A stretch of 64,000 nt of DNA from Pseudomonas sp. PSB18 (GCF_014596565.1 NZ_NOIN01000006.1:367861-431860), one strand, 5' to 3'; counted from the stretch's first letter, positions 8,592 to 18,002 are shown. Notes: generated by a model not told the origin, from the sequence alone. A program made the numbers and translations.

Positions 8592-10010
8592 TCAGATCAA
8601 TTCACGGACGTCGACGAAACGGCCATTGACGGCAGCCGCCGCGGCCATGGCCGGGCTGACCAGGTGGGTACGCCCACCGGCGCCCTGACGGCCTTCGAAG
8701 TTACGGTTGGAGGTGGAGGCGCAATGCTCGCCCGACTCCAGGCGGTCCGGGTTCATCGCCAGACACATCGAGCACCCTGGCTCACGCCACTCGAAACCGG
8801 CCTCGATGAACACCTTGTCCAGCCCTTCCGCTTCGGCCTGGGCCTTCACCAGGCCCGAACCCGGCACCACGATGGCCTGCTTGATGGTCGAGGCGACCTT
8901 GCGGCCCTTGGCAATTATCGCAGCGGCGCGCAGGTCTTCGATCCGCGAGTTGGTGCAGGAACCGATGAACACGCGGTCGAGCTGAATGTCGGTGATCGCC
9001 TGGTTCGCGCTCAAGCCCATGTACTTCAAGGCGCGGACGATGGAGTCACGCTTGACCAGGTCCATCTCCTTGGCCGGGTCCGGTACGTTCTGATCCACCG
9101 CCAGGACCATCTCGGGCGAAGTGCCCCAGCTGACCTGCGGCTTGATCTGGGTCGCATCGAGCTCGACCACCGTGTCGAACTTCGCGTCGGCGTCGGACAC
9201 CAGGTCTTTCCAGGCCTCCACCGCCAGGTCCCATTCGGCGCCTTTCGGGGCGAACGGACGGCCCTTGACGTACTCGACGGTCTTTTCATCGGCGGCCACC
9301 AGGCCCACGCGGGCACCGGCCTCGATGGACATGTTGCAGATGGTCATGCGGCCTTCGACAGAGAGGTCGCGGATCGCGCTGCCGGCGAACTCGATGGCAT
9401 GGCCGTTACCGCCGGCGGTGCCGATCTTGCCGATCACGGCCAGGACGATGTCCTTGGCCGTCACGCCGAACGGCAGCTTGCCCTCGACGCGCACCAGCAT
9501 GTTCTTCATTTTCTTGGCCACCAGGCACTGGGTGGCGAGCACATGCTCGACCTCGGAAGTGCCGATGCCGTGGGCCAGGGCGCCGAACGCACCGTGGGTG
9601 GAGGTGTGGGAGTCGCCGCAGACCACGGTCATGCCGGGCAAGGTCGCGCCCTGCTCCGGGCCGATGACGTGGACGATGCCCTGGCGCACGTCGTTCATCT
9701 TGAATTCAACGATGCCGTATTCGTCACAGTTGTCATCAAGGGTCTGGACCTGCAAGCGCGACACCTGGTCGACAATGGCTTCGATACCACCCTTGCGCTC
9801 CGGGGTGGTCGGCACGTTGTGGTCCGGGGTCGCGATGTTCGCATCGATCCGCCAAGGCTTGCGCCCGGCCAGGCGCAGCCCTTCGAAGGCTTGCGGCGAA
9901 GTCACTTCGTGGATGATGTGACGGTCGATATAGATCAGCGCCGAGCCATCGTCGCGCTGCTTGACCAAATGCGAATCCCAGAGCTTGTCGTAGAGCGTTT
10001 TGCCGGCCAT
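8592..10010 (-). CDS. leuC: 3-isopropylmalate dehydratase large subunit
   Basis: Catalytic 4Fe-4S subunit of isopropylmalate isomerase, about 472 residues. Cluster cysteines are visible in GSCTNSRIEDLR and PGCSMCLAMN; the motif CGDSHTSTHGAFGAL is intact. Start placed at MAGKTLYDKL, preceded by GAGGAACCG at good spacing; a start five codons upstream at 10025 would place that ribosome site inside the gene. First gene of the minus-strand leu block, divergent from the LysR gene at 10167. Confidence 0.97.
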   Translation of the reverse strand: MAGKTLYDKLWDSHLVKQRDDGSALIYIDRHIIHEVTSPQAFEGLRLAGRKPWRIDANIATPDHNVPTTPERKGGIEAIVDQVSRLQVQTLDDNCDEYGIVEFKMNDVRQGIVHVIGPEQGATLPGMTVVCGDSHTSTHGAFGALAHGIGTSEVEHVLATQCLVAKKMKNMLVRVEGKLPFGVTAKDIVLAVIGKIGTAGGNGHAIEFAGSAIRDLSVEGRMTICNMSIEAGARVGLVAADEKTVEYVKGRPFAPKGAEWDLAVEAWKDLVSDADAKFDTVVELDATQIKPQVSWGTSPEMVLAVDQNVPDPAKEMDLVKRDSIVRALKYMGLSANQAITDIQLDRVFIGSCTNSRIEDLRAAAIIAKGRKVASTIKQAIVVPGSGLVKAQAEAEGLDKVFIEAGFEWREPGCSMCLAMNPDRLESGEHCASTSNRNFEGRQGAGGRTHLVSPAMAAAAAVNGRFVDVRELI

Positions 10011-10125
10011 CAGACGGTTCCTCATCAGCTTGTTTCTATGCCCCGGATTTTGAATGACTCAATAACCCTTTGGCTTGTGAGGCTGATGTTATGGGGCTAC
10101 ATTAAATAACTCAAATTCATAATTT

Positions 10126-10140
10126 TTATACTTTGCATAA
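10126..10140. promoter_or_regulatory. Candidate LysR-type box in the leuC/lysR intergenic region
   Basis: The dyad TTAT-N7-ATAA contains a T-N11-A core, the classical LysR-type binding pattern, and lies between the divergent leuC and lysR starts. The region is AT-rich relative to its surroundings. The assignment is inference from pattern and position. Confidence 0.4.
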
Positions 10141-10166
10141 CCAACAGGAATTCGACCGGGATCGCC

Positions 10167-11057
10167 ATGGACCTCGCCAACCTCAACGCCTTTATTGCCA
10201 TTGCCGAGACGGGCAGTTTCTCCGGCGCCGGTGAACGCCTGCACCTGACCCAGCCGGCCATCAGCAAGCGTATCGCCGGCCTGGAACAACAGCTCAACGT
10301 CCGTCTGTTCGACCGGTTGGGCCGTGAAATCGGCCTGACCGAGGCCGGTCGGGCCCTGCTGCCGCGGGCCTATCAGATCCTTAATGTGCTGGATGACACC
10401 CGTCGCGCCCTGACCAACCTGACCGGCGAAGTCACCGGACGGCTGACGCTCGCCACCAGCCATCACATCGGCCTGCACCGCCTGCCGCCTTTATTGAGGG
10501 AGTTCACCCGACGTTACCCACAAGTGGCGCTGGACATTCAGTTCCTGGATTCGGAAGTGGCCTACGAAGAAATTCTCCACGGACGGGCGGAACTGGCGGT
10601 CATCACCCTCGCTCCCGAGCCGCATGCGTTGATGCGCGCCACGCCGGTGTGGGACGACCCCCTGGATTTCGTGGTGGCGCCGGAACATGCGCTACTGGAC
10701 AGCAGCGCGGTCAGCCTGGCGGACATCGCCCTGCACCCCGCGGTTTTCCCGGGGGGCAACACCTTTACCCATCACATCGTCCGACGTCTGTTCGAGGCCC
10801 AGGGTCTGACACCGAACATCGCCATGAGCACGAATTATCTGGAAACCATAAAGATGATGGTCTCCATCGGCCTGGCCTGGAGCGTCCTGCCGCGCACCAT
10901 GCTCGACGATCAGGTGGCGCGCATCCCTTTGCCGGGCATACAGCTCAGTCGGCAGCTAGGCTATATCTTGCACACTGAACGGACGCTGTCGAATGCTGCG
11001 CGCGCTTTCATGTCCTTACTGGACGCACAAATCGATCTGCCAGGGACAAGGGCATAG
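10167..11057 (+). CDS. LysR-family transcriptional regulator
   Basis: 296 residues: N-terminal winged helix-turn-helix (MDLANLNAFIAIAETGSFSG through LTQPAISKRIAGLEQQL), then a LysR substrate-binding domain. Divergent from leuC with 156 bases between, the position of PA3122 in P. aeruginosa as remembered. Control of leuCD in response to a leucine-pathway intermediate is plausible but unproven. Confidence 0.93.
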   Translation: MDLANLNAFIAIAETGSFSGAGERLHLTQPAISKRIAGLEQQLNVRLFDRLGREIGLTEAGRALLPRAYQILNVLDDTRRALTNLTGEVTGRLTLATSHHIGLHRLPPLLREFTRRYPQVALDIQFLDSEVAYEEILHGRAELAVITLAPEPHALMRATPVWDDPLDFVVAPEHALLDSSAVSLADIALHPAVFPGGNTFTHHIVRRLFEAQGLTPNIAMSTNYLETIKMMVSIGLAWSVLPRTMLDDQVARIPLPGIQLSRQLGYILHTERTLSNAARAFMSLLDAQIDLPGTRA

Positions 11058-11123
11058 GTTGTGCTACTCCTATAGAGCCGAAATGCCTGCGCTTAACGCC
11101 CAATTGCCAAGGCTCGCTAGATA

Positions 11124-14100
11124 ATGCCCAAGCCCGCTGACCATCTCCCGCCCCTGCCGCGTATCCAGGCGCTTGACCCGAAACGGTCCGAGCAAAGCTG
11201 GGACAGCGCGCCGCAGTTACTGGCCGCGCTGAACGGTGCGCGACTGGGGGCCTGGTCGTGGGACATCGACACCGGGCGGATCAGTTGGTCCAGAGGCACC
11301 CAGGCGCTGTTCGGCTTCGACCCGCGCCAGCCGCTGCCGGCGGACGTGGATTACCTGGACCTGCTATTGCCCGAGGATCGGGCCAAGGCCATCCGCGCCT
11401 TTCACGCGGCAGTGGCCGGCGCGCCGCTGGAACAGGCGATGCACCATCGCATTGTCTGGCCCGACGGCAGCCTGCACTGGCTGGAAATCAGCGGCAGCGT
11501 ATCGCCCGACAAGCACGGACGACCGCGCATGATCGGGGTCATCCGTGAGATCACCCACCAGCGCGAGCGCGAACAGGCTTTGCGCAGCTCGGAGAAACGC
11601 TTCGCCACGCTCTTTCACCTCTGCCCGAACATGGTGCTGCTGACCCGCCAGGAAGACGGGCTGATCAGCGAAGCCAACCAGTATTTCGAAAGCCTGTTCG
11701 GCTGGCCGGTGCACGATGTCATCGGCCGTACCACCCTGGAACTGGGTTTGTGGGTCGATCCCAGCCAGCGGGCGAAGCTGGTGGAGGCGACCAAGGCCAA
11801 GGGCGAACTGGTAAGCATGGAGGTGGAGTTTCGCGCCAGTAACGGTCAGATCCACAACGGCATCCTCAGCGCGCAGAAGGTCGAACTTGAAGGCCAGCCC
11901 TATCTGCTGAGCACGTTTCTCGACACCACGGAACGCAAATTGGCCGAGCTGGCCCTCAAGGACAGCCAGGAACGTCTCGACCTGGCCCTCGACTCGGCGC
12001 AACTGGGCACCTGGGACTGGCACATCCCCAGCGGCATGCTCTACGGCTCGGCCCGCGCCGCGCAGCTCCATGGCCTGGAGCCCAAGCCGTTCCACGAATC
12101 ATTCGACGCCTTTTTCGAAGGGGTGCCCGACGAAGAGCGCAACAACATGCGCAATGCGTATCGCAGTCTGCGCGAAGGCCCGGCGGGCAATTATCAACTG
12201 ACCTACCGCGTGCAACTGCCGGATGGCAGCTCCCGTTACCTGGAGAGCCGCGCCCGCCTCTACCGCAACGAAGACGGCAGCCCCCAGCGCATGGCCGGCA
12301 CCTTGCTGGACATCACCGACCAGGTGGAACGCGAGCAGAGTCTGGCGGCGTCGGAGGAAAAATTTGCCACGCTGTTCCAGGTCAGCCCCGATCCGATCTG
12401 CGTCACCCATCAGGAAAGCAGCCGCTTCCTCGAGATCAACTCCAGCTTCACCCAGACCTTCGGCTGGTCCGCCAGTGACGTGATCGGCCGCAGCGCCGAC
12501 GAAATCGGCCTCTGGGACGCTTCGGGCAACAGCCTGCAGCGCATCGAACGGGTGATTCGCGAGCAATCGCTGAACAACGTTGCCATTGTCGTCCATCACA
12601 AGAACGGCCAGCCGCTGACCTGCGTGATCTCCAGCCGGCAGATCAACGTCAGCAACCAGCCCTGCATCGTCACCACCCTGCGGGACATCACCCAGCAACA
12701 ACGCTCCGAAGCAGCCCTCAAGGCCAGCGAGGAAAAATTCGCCAAGGCGTTCCACTCCAGCCCTGACGCCATCACCATCACCGAACGCGAAAGCGGCCGC
12801 TACCTTGAGGTCAACGACGGCTTTTGCCGCCTGACCGGTTACCGCGCCGACGAAGTGATCGGGAACACAGTGTATGAGGTGGGCATCTGGGCCGAGGAAA
12901 AACAGCGCGCAACCCTGCTGGCCGAATTGCAACTCAAGGGTCGCGTGCATCACCAGGAAATGCTTGGGCGCAACAAGCGCGGGGAAATGCTCACCGTTGA
13001 GGTGTCGGTCGAGCCGATTACGCTCAACGAGACGGACTGCCTGCTGCTGACCGCGCGGGACGTGAGCCTGCTGCGCAACGCCGAGGCCCAGATCCGTCAC
13101 CTGGCCTATCACGACCCGCTGACCAATCTGCCCAACCGAGCCTTGCTGATGGACCGGCTCAGCCAACAGATCGCCCTGCTCAAGCGCCATAATCTGCGCG
13201 GTGCGCTGCTGTTCCTCGATCTTGACCACTTCAAGCACATCAACGACTCCCTGGGGCACCCGGTGGGTGACACGGTGCTGAAAATCATCACCGCGCGCCT
13301 GGAAGCCAGCGTTCGCCTGGAGGACACCGTCGCGCGCTTGGGCGGTGACGAATTCGTGGTGCTGCTCAGCGGCCTGGAAGGCACCCGCAACGAAGTCAGC
13401 GAGCAGGTGCAGAAACTGGCCGACACCCTGCGCGAACTGCTTTCGGAGCCGATGTTCCTCGACGGCCAGCGACTGCAGGTCACGCCCAGCATCGGCATGG
13501 CGCTGATTCCCGACCACGGCTCCACCCCGACCGATCTGCTCAAGCGCGCCGATATCGCGCTCTATCGCGCCAAGGACTCAGGGCGCAACACCTCGCAGAT
13601 GTTCCATGCCACGATGCAGAAGGCGGCCAGTGAACGGCTGCGCATGGAAACCGATCTGCGCCAGGCCCTGGCCCGCGACGAGTTCAGCCTGCATTTCCAA
13701 CCTCAGGTCGACGCCCGGGACAACCGTATCGTCGGTGCCGAAGCGCTGGTGCGCTGGCATCATCCCGAACTGGGCGCGCAGTCGCCCAACGAGTTCATCA
13801 AGGTCCTGGAAGACAGCGGGTTGATCCTTGAAGTGGGCACCTGGATCCTCGATGAAGCCTGTGATGGCTTCAAGCAATTGATTGCCAAGGGCAAGATCGA
13901 TCCGCAGCGGTTCAGCCTGTGCGTGAACATCAGCCCGCGGCAGTTCCGTCAGAGCGATTTCGTCGAACGCATCGAGAACAGCCTCGCGATCCACGGCCTG
14001 CCCTGCACCATGCTGAAACTGGAAATCACCGAAGGCATTGTGATCCAGAACCTGGACGACACCATCGGCAAGATGCGCCGCCTCAAGAAACTGGGGGTGA

Positions 14101-14402
14101 GCTTCGCCATGGACGACTTCGGCACCGGTTATTCGTCGCTGACCTACCTCAAGCGCTTGCCGGTGGACACACTGAAAATCGATCAGTCATTCGTGCGCGA
14201 CGCCACCAGCGACCCCAACGACGCCGAAATCATCCGCGCCATCGTCGCCATGGCCCGCAGCCTCAACCTGGAAATGATTGCCGAAGGCGTGGAAACCCTG
14301 GAGCAGCTGCACTTCCTGCAGGGGCTCGATTGCCATCTGTACCAGGGTTATCTGCATAGCCGGCCGTTGCCGCTGGATGCGTTCGAGCGGTTGCTGCCCT
14401 GA
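11124..14402 (+). CDS. PAS-rich GGDEF-EAL cyclic-di-GMP signalling protein
   Basis: 1092-residue cytoplasmic protein with no membrane segment. Five PAS modules follow one another at about 33-145, 155-270, 280-400, 405-520 and 528-640, several with PAC-type ends such as RYLESRARLYRNEDG. A GGDEF domain follows (GGDEF at 740-744), then an EAL domain (EAL at 873-875, with DDFGTGYSSL and LKIDQSFVRD). Both signature motifs are intact, so synthase and phosphodiesterase activity are both possible. The many PAS units suggest integration of several cytoplasmic signals. Single gene, closed by a bidirectional terminator shared with ibpA. Confidence 0.93.
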   Translation: MPKPADHLPPLPRIQALDPKRSEQSWDSAPQLLAALNGARLGAWSWDIDTGRISWSRGTQALFGFDPRQPLPADVDYLDLLLPEDRAKAIRAFHAAVAGAPLEQAMHHRIVWPDGSLHWLEISGSVSPDKHGRPRMIGVIREITHQREREQALRSSEKRFATLFHLCPNMVLLTRQEDGLISEANQYFESLFGWPVHDVIGRTTLELGLWVDPSQRAKLVEATKAKGELVSMEVEFRASNGQIHNGILSAQKVELEGQPYLLSTFLDTTERKLAELALKDSQERLDLALDSAQLGTWDWHIPSGMLYGSARAAQLHGLEPKPFHESFDAFFEGVPDEERNNMRNAYRSLREGPAGNYQLTYRVQLPDGSSRYLESRARLYRNEDGSPQRMAGTLLDITDQVEREQSLAASEEKFATLFQVSPDPICVTHQESSRFLEINSSFTQTFGWSASDVIGRSADEIGLWDASGNSLQRIERVIREQSLNNVAIVVHHKNGQPLTCVISSRQINVSNQPCIVTTLRDITQQQRSEAALKASEEKFAKAFHSSPDAITITERESGRYLEVNDGFCRLTGYRADEVIGNTVYEVGIWAEEKQRATLLAELQLKGRVHHQEMLGRNKRGEMLTVEVSVEPITLNETDCLLLTARDVSLLRNAEAQIRHLAYHDPLTNLPNRALLMDRLSQQIALLKRHNLRGALLFLDLDHFKHINDSLGHPVGDTVLKIITARLEASVRLEDTVARLGGDEFVVLLSGLEGTRNEVSEQVQKLADTLRELLSEPMFLDGQRLQVTPSIGMALIPDHGSTPTDLLKRADIALYRAKDSGRNTSQMFHATMQKAASERLRMETDLRQALARDEFSLHFQPQVDARDNRIVGAEALVRWHHPELGAQSPNEFIKVLEDSGLILEVGTWILDEACDGFKQLIAKGKIDPQRFSLCVNISPRQFRQSDFVERIENSLAIHGLPCTMLKLEITEGIVIQNLDDTIGKMRRLKKLGVSFAMDDFGTGYSSLTYLKRLPVDTLKIDQSFVRDATSDPNDAEIIRAIVAMARSLNLEMIAEGVETLEQLHFLQGLDCHLYQGYLHSRPLPLDAFERLLP

Positions 14403-14429
14403 CTACTCTTCGGGCATACAGCCAGACAT

Positions 14430-14461
14430 GAAAAAGGGCGCCCTTTCGGCGCCCTTTTTCA
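14430..14461. terminator. Bidirectional terminator between the GGDEF-EAL gene and ibpA
   Basis: GGGCGCC/GGCGCCC stem with a TTTC loop, flanked by an A run on the left and a T run on the right, so it can work on both strands for these convergent genes. Confidence 0.88.
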
Positions 14462-14472
14462 GTGGCGATGCA

Positions 14473-14925
14473 TCAGTTCTGCAGCGCGGGTTGTTGCTGC
14501 GCACCGTTGATCGGGATGCGCTTGGCTTTCGCCTCTTCCGGAACCACCCGCAACAGGTCGATGCTCAACAGACCGTTGCTCAGGCCGGCGGACTTGATCT
14601 CGATATGATCCGCCAACCGGAAGGACAGCTTGAACGCACGCTGGGCGATGCCCTGATGCAGATAGGTCACGCTGTCGTTGCTGGCCTCGCGCTTACCGCC
14701 GCTGATGGTCAGCACACCTTTTTCCACCTGCAGGTCCAGGTCTTCTTCCCGGAAGCCAGCGGCGGCGACTACGATACGGTATTCATCATCACCGTATTTT
14801 TCCACGTTGTAGGGTGGATAGCTGCTGCCCGGTTCGTTGCGCAGGGCGGTTTCGAACAGGTCGTTGAAACGGTCGAAGCCTACCGAGGAACGGAACAGAG
14901 GGGCCAGCGAAAATGCAGTACTCAT
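14473..14925 (-). CDS. ibpA: Small heat-shock protein, Hsp20/IbpA family
   Basis: ATP-independent holdase that binds unfolding proteins. 150 residues: N-terminal FNDLFETAL region, alpha-crystallin domain with YRIVVAAAGF and GVLTISGGKRE, the conserved AFKLSFRLADHIE segment, and a C-terminal IPI motif (KRIPI) used in oligomer contacts. The upstream region has a sigma32-type promoter and a leader that can sequester the ribosome site, so expression should be controlled by heat at both levels. Confidence 0.96.
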   Translation of the reverse strand: MSTAFSLAPLFRSSVGFDRFNDLFETALRNEPGSSYPPYNVEKYGDDEYRIVVAAAGFREEDLDLQVEKGVLTISGGKREASNDSVTYLHQGIAQRAFKLSFRLADHIEIKSAGLSNGLLSIDLLRVVPEEAKAKRIPINGAQQQPALQN

Positions 14926-14933
14926 GATTCAAA

Positions 14934-14955
14934 TCTCCTGAAAAGTTCAGCAAGG
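14934..14955 (-). promoter_or_regulatory. ROSE-type RNA thermometer hairpin in the ibpA leader
   Basis: On the minus strand CTTGCTGAA can pair with TTCAGGAG, hiding the Shine-Dalgarno AGGAG; five perfect pairs are followed by a single unpaired G and three more pairs. A bulged G opposite the Shine-Dalgarno strand and a U(U/C)GCU motif are hallmarks of ROSE thermometers, known before ibpA in Pseudomonas. Confidence 0.8.
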
Positions 14956-14997
14956 TTTTTTGTCTCCGCGACCCGAATTCGGCATCGCGTACCCCTT

Positions 14998-15025
14998 ATC
15001 TAGGGGCCGCCAAATACTTTTCAAG
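14998..15025 (-). promoter_or_regulatory. sigma32 (RpoH) promoter of ibpA
   Basis: Minus strand reads CTTGAAA, 12 bases, CCCCTAGAT, close to the heat-shock consensus CTTGAAA-N(11-16)-CCCCATNT. It lies 73-100 bases upstream of the ibpA start codon. Confidence 0.8.
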
Positions 15026-15045
15026 AGCTTTTTTCGAAATTTTTT

Positions 15046-16005
15046 TCAGGCCGCTTCGGTGCGCTGCACACCCAACAAATGGCCCACGGCGTCGAGCTCG
15101 GTTTCCCGACGCAGCGCGGTAAACAGCTCGACCGCTTCGGGATAATTGCGGGTCAGCATCGCCAGCCACTGCTTCAACCGCCCAGGTGCCTGACGCGGGG
15201 TCAGTTGGTCGACCACTTGTCCCCAGAAATCCTGAAGCATCGGTTGCAGCTCGGCCCAGGACATTTCCACCACCTCTTCACCGGCGCGGGCGGCGGCGAT
15301 CTGCCGGGCCAGGTCCGGACGGGAAACGAGACCACGACCGAGCATGATGTCCTCTACGCCGCTGATTTCACGGCAACGACGCCAATCTTCGACGCTCCAG
15401 ATATCCCCGTTGGCGAACACCGGCACCTTGACCACTTCCTGGACCCGGGGAATCCACTCCCAATGGGCCGGCGGCTTGTAGCCGTCAGTCTTGGTCCGCG
15501 CATGCACCACGATGTGCGCCGCCCCGCCTTCGGCCAGCGCCGTGGCGCAGACCAGCGCACCGTCCGGACTGTCGAAGCCCAGGCGCATCTTGGCCGTGAC
15601 CGGAATGTGCCTAGGCACCGCGCGACGGACATGTTCGACGATCTCGTTGAGCAGTTCCGGTTCCTTGAGCAACACCGCACCGCCCCGGGACTTGTTCACC
15701 GTCTTGGCCGGGCAGCCGAAATTCAGGTCAACGACCTCCGAACCCAATTCGCACGCCAACGCAGCGTTTTCCGCCAGGCACACCGGGTCGGAGCCCAGCA
15801 ACTGCACCCGCAGCGGCACGCCGGCAGCGGTCCGGGCGCCGGTCAGCAGTTCTGGGGCGAGCTTGTGGAAATAGGCCGGTGTGAGCAGGCGGTCATTGAC
15901 GCGGATGAACTCGGTCACGCACCAGTCGATACCACCGACGCGCGTCAGGACGTCCCGCAGGATGTTGTCGACCAACCCCTCCATGGGCGCCAGGGCAATT
16001 TGCAT
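15046..16005 (-). CDS. dusC: tRNA-dihydrouridine(16) synthase DusC
   Basis: Flavin-dependent reduction of uridine 16 in tRNA. About 319 residues: APMEGLVD at the N terminus, DLNFGCPAKTVNKS with the catalytic Cys, VTAKMRLG, VHARTK and GNGD-type phosphate-binding FANGDIWS, then GRGLVSRPDL. The N-terminal APMEG and total length fit DusC rather than DusA or DusB. ATG at 16005 is preferred over a TTG five codons upstream because homologues start close to ALAPMEG. Confidence 0.92.
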   Translation of the reverse strand: MQIALAPMEGLVDNILRDVLTRVGGIDWCVTEFIRVNDRLLTPAYFHKLAPELLTGARTAAGVPLRVQLLGSDPVCLAENAALACELGSEVVDLNFGCPAKTVNKSRGGAVLLKEPELLNEIVEHVRRAVPRHIPVTAKMRLGFDSPDGALVCATALAEGGAAHIVVHARTKTDGYKPPAHWEWIPRVQEVVKVPVFANGDIWSVEDWRRCREISGVEDIMLGRGLVSRPDLARQIAAARAGEEVVEMSWAELQPMLQDFWGQVVDQLTPRQAPGRLKQWLAMLTRNYPEAVELFTALRRETELDAVGHLLGVQRTEAA

Positions 16006-16049
16006 GGGAAACGCACTCAACGAAAAAACGTGCGGCAGTCTACCGGATT

Positions 16050-16074
16050 CTGTGGAAGCGAGCCTGCTCGCGAT
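16050..16074. repeat. Single REP element
   Basis: One GAGCCTGCTCGC palindrome without a partner, in the gap between dusC and the thioesterase gene. Confidence 0.75.
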
Positions 16075-16083
16075 CTCGGTGGA

Positions 16084-16542
16084 TCAGTTGACCAGGACGC
16101 CGGATGCACCATGGGCCGCCAGCGCCGGACCATAGCCTTCGATGAACTCCGGCGGCATGCGCTTGGGCTTGCCGGTGGAAAGTTCGATGCAGACAAATGT
16201 GGTCTGCGCCCGCAGCACGGTGGTGTTGTCGCTGGGGCGGATCAGCTGGAAATGCCGGGTCATCTTCAGTCGCTGGTCCCAGTCGACGATCCAGGTGGCC
16301 AGTTGCAATTCGTCGCCTTCATAGGCAGCCGCCAGGTAATCGACTTCATGGCGTACCACCGCCATCGCCCGGTCCAGCCGGCGATACTCCGCCAGGTCCA
16401 GCCCCAGGCGCTGGGAATGGCGCCAGGCACAGCGTTCGAGCCAGGTGACGTAGACCGCGTTGTTGGCGTGGCCCAGTCCGTCGATGTCTTCGGCGGCTAC
16501 TTGAAGATCAATGATGAACGGTGTTGCCCGATCCCAGCCCAT
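16084..16542 (-). CDS. Acyl-CoA thioesterase, 4HBT hotdog family
   Basis: 152-residue single hotdog-fold protein similar to YbgC/FadM thioesterases. The active-site pattern DIDGLGHANNAVYVTWLE holds the conserved Asp and the HxN(N)xxY region of 4-hydroxybenzoyl-CoA-type enzymes. Preceded by GGAGAGGGGC at the start. The acyl-CoA substrate is not predictable. Lies 45 bases after the alpha/beta hydrolase gene on the same strand and may share its transcript. Confidence 0.88.
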   Translation of the reverse strand: MGWDRATPFIIDLQVAAEDIDGLGHANNAVYVTWLERCAWRHSQRLGLDLAEYRRLDRAMAVVRHEVDYLAAAYEGDELQLATWIVDWDQRLKMTRHFQLIRPSDNTTVLRAQTTFVCIELSTGKPKRMPPEFIEGYGPALAAHGASGVLVN

Positions 16543-16587
16543 GCCCCTCTCCTGGTCGAATGTGGATCGGGGCAGTGTACCGGATGC

Positions 16588-17421
16588 TCAGGCCGATTGC
16601 CGTGCCTGCAGACTGCGCCCGGCCAGCAGCGATAACACGCCATCGATGACGCGGGGATCAGCCAGCACCCGCTGGTGCCCGCCCTGGGGCAAGCGCAGCA
16701 GACGGCTGTCAAACCAGGCCTCATGAATCAACTGCGACTCGTTGACCGAGACGGAGGTGTCGTCCTCGGCGTGGACGATCAACCCCGGCACATCCAGCTG
16801 ATAATGCGCAACGTCCAACTTCGAGGCGCGCATGCCCACATCGCGTTCCACCTGACGAATGAACGCCGAACGCGCCTGGGGCGGCAGGCCCATCAGGCGG
16901 GCGAAGCCGCGCAGCACCCCAAGAATGCGCGCAGGTGCGGCGATACTGACCAGCGTCTCGGTGCGCAACCCCAACTGGACCGCAAGCATGGCACTGGCCC
17001 CGCCCATGGAATGCCCGATCACCGCTTGCAGCGGCGGCAGTTCCGCCGCGGCTTCGAGCATCGCCCTGGCGAACGACAGGACATTCGCCTCACGGCCAGG
17101 CGAGCGACCATGGGCAGGGCCGTCCAATGCAACCACCGTGTAGCCGGCACCCACAAGCGCCGCGATCAGCGCAGCGAACTGCGTTGGCCGCCCTTCCCAT
17201 CCATGCATCATCAAGACGGTCGGGCCTTTGCCCCAGCGCAGGGCCGAAAGACCGAAGCGCAAGGTGATGCGCTCGGAGCTCGCCAGTAACGGCAACTCCC
17301 AGTCCCGTGGCGGCAGGTTCCGGGGATGCATGAACAGCGCGCGCATCTTCTTCGCCACTAAATGCGGAGCTACCCGCCCCAGCGTGCCGTTGACACCACG
17401 AATCCAGCTCAATCTGTCCAT
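16588..17421 (-). CDS. Alpha/beta hydrolase
   Basis: 277 residues with nucleophile elbow GHSMGG (Ser138), oxyanion motif MMHGWEG, acidic residue in VHAEDDTSVS and His in PQGGHQRVL, a complete catalytic triad. No signal peptide. Start preceded by GGGAGAAGAGCG. The TetR-family gene lies 29 bases upstream on the same strand, so the pair is probably an operon with the regulator controlling the hydrolase; the substrate is unknown. Confidence 0.88.
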   Translation of the reverse strand: MDRLSWIRGVNGTLGRVAPHLVAKKMRALFMHPRNLPPRDWELPLLASSERITLRFGLSALRWGKGPTVLMMHGWEGRPTQFAALIAALVGAGYTVVALDGPAHGRSPGREANVLSFARAMLEAAAELPPLQAVIGHSMGGASAMLAVQLGLRTETLVSIAAPARILGVLRGFARLMGLPPQARSAFIRQVERDVGMRASKLDVAHYQLDVPGLIVHAEDDTSVSVNESQLIHEAWFDSRLLRLPQGGHQRVLADPRVIDGVLSLLAGRSLQARQSA

Positions 17422-17450
17422 CGCTCTTCTCCCACGGCTTGCGCCTTAGC

Positions 17451-17990
17451 TCACCGCACCGCGGATTTGGCGGCGCGCAGCACACGATCCGATAACTCTC
17501 CCGGGCCCAACGCCCGGGCCAGGGCCAGACCGCCGACCATCAAGGCAATGTCGGCGAGAGCCTTGTCGGCGTCTTCCGGGCTGGCCGCCAACTGCGCGGC
17601 CATTAACTCGATGTGTTCGTTGAGCACTTCACGAAACGGATCCGGCAGCCGTCCCAGCTCACCGATCGACGCCGGGATCGGGCAAGCGTTTTCGGTGGAG
17701 TCCCGATGCTTGCGCGACAGGTAGAACGCCGCCACCAGGGCGCGCCGCTCTTCGCCGGTCAGTTCGGCATCCATGTCGGCGATCAAGCCGCGACGTCGAG
17801 CGAGCAGCTGCTTGAAAGCCTCCAGCATCAACGCATCCTTGCTTTCGAAATGGGCGTAGAACCCGCCCACCGTCAGCCCGGCCGCGCCCATGACCTCGCC
17901 CACGCTCGGCTCGGCCGGACCACGCTGAATCAGCGCGTCGCTGGCGGCCTTGATAATGCGTTCACGGGTCTGTGCTTTTTTATCGCTCAT
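17451..17990 (-). CDS. TetR-family transcriptional regulator
   Basis: 179 residues. The N-terminal helix-turn-helix reads ERIIKAASDALIQRGP through VGGFYAHFESKDALM, typical of TetR. The C-terminal ligand domain is generic. Upstream at 18003-18036 is an AT-rich stretch with dyads that could be its operator. Co-directional with the hydrolase at 16588, suggesting autoregulation and control of that enzyme. Confidence 0.92.
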   Translation of the reverse strand: MSDKKAQTRERIIKAASDALIQRGPAEPSVGEVMGAAGLTVGGFYAHFESKDALMLEAFKQLLARRRGLIADMDAELTGEERRALVAAFYLSRKHRDSTENACPIPASIGELGRLPDPFREVLNEHIELMAAQLAASPEDADKALADIALMVGGLALARALGPGELSDRVLRAAKSAVR

Positions 17991-18002
17991 CGTTTGCCTC
18001 CG

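Noticed and set aside
10011..10166. Possible leucine leader peptide or attenuator before leuC
   Set aside because: No short frame with a run of leucine codons and no terminator/antiterminator pair was seen; regulation by the divergent LysR is more likely.
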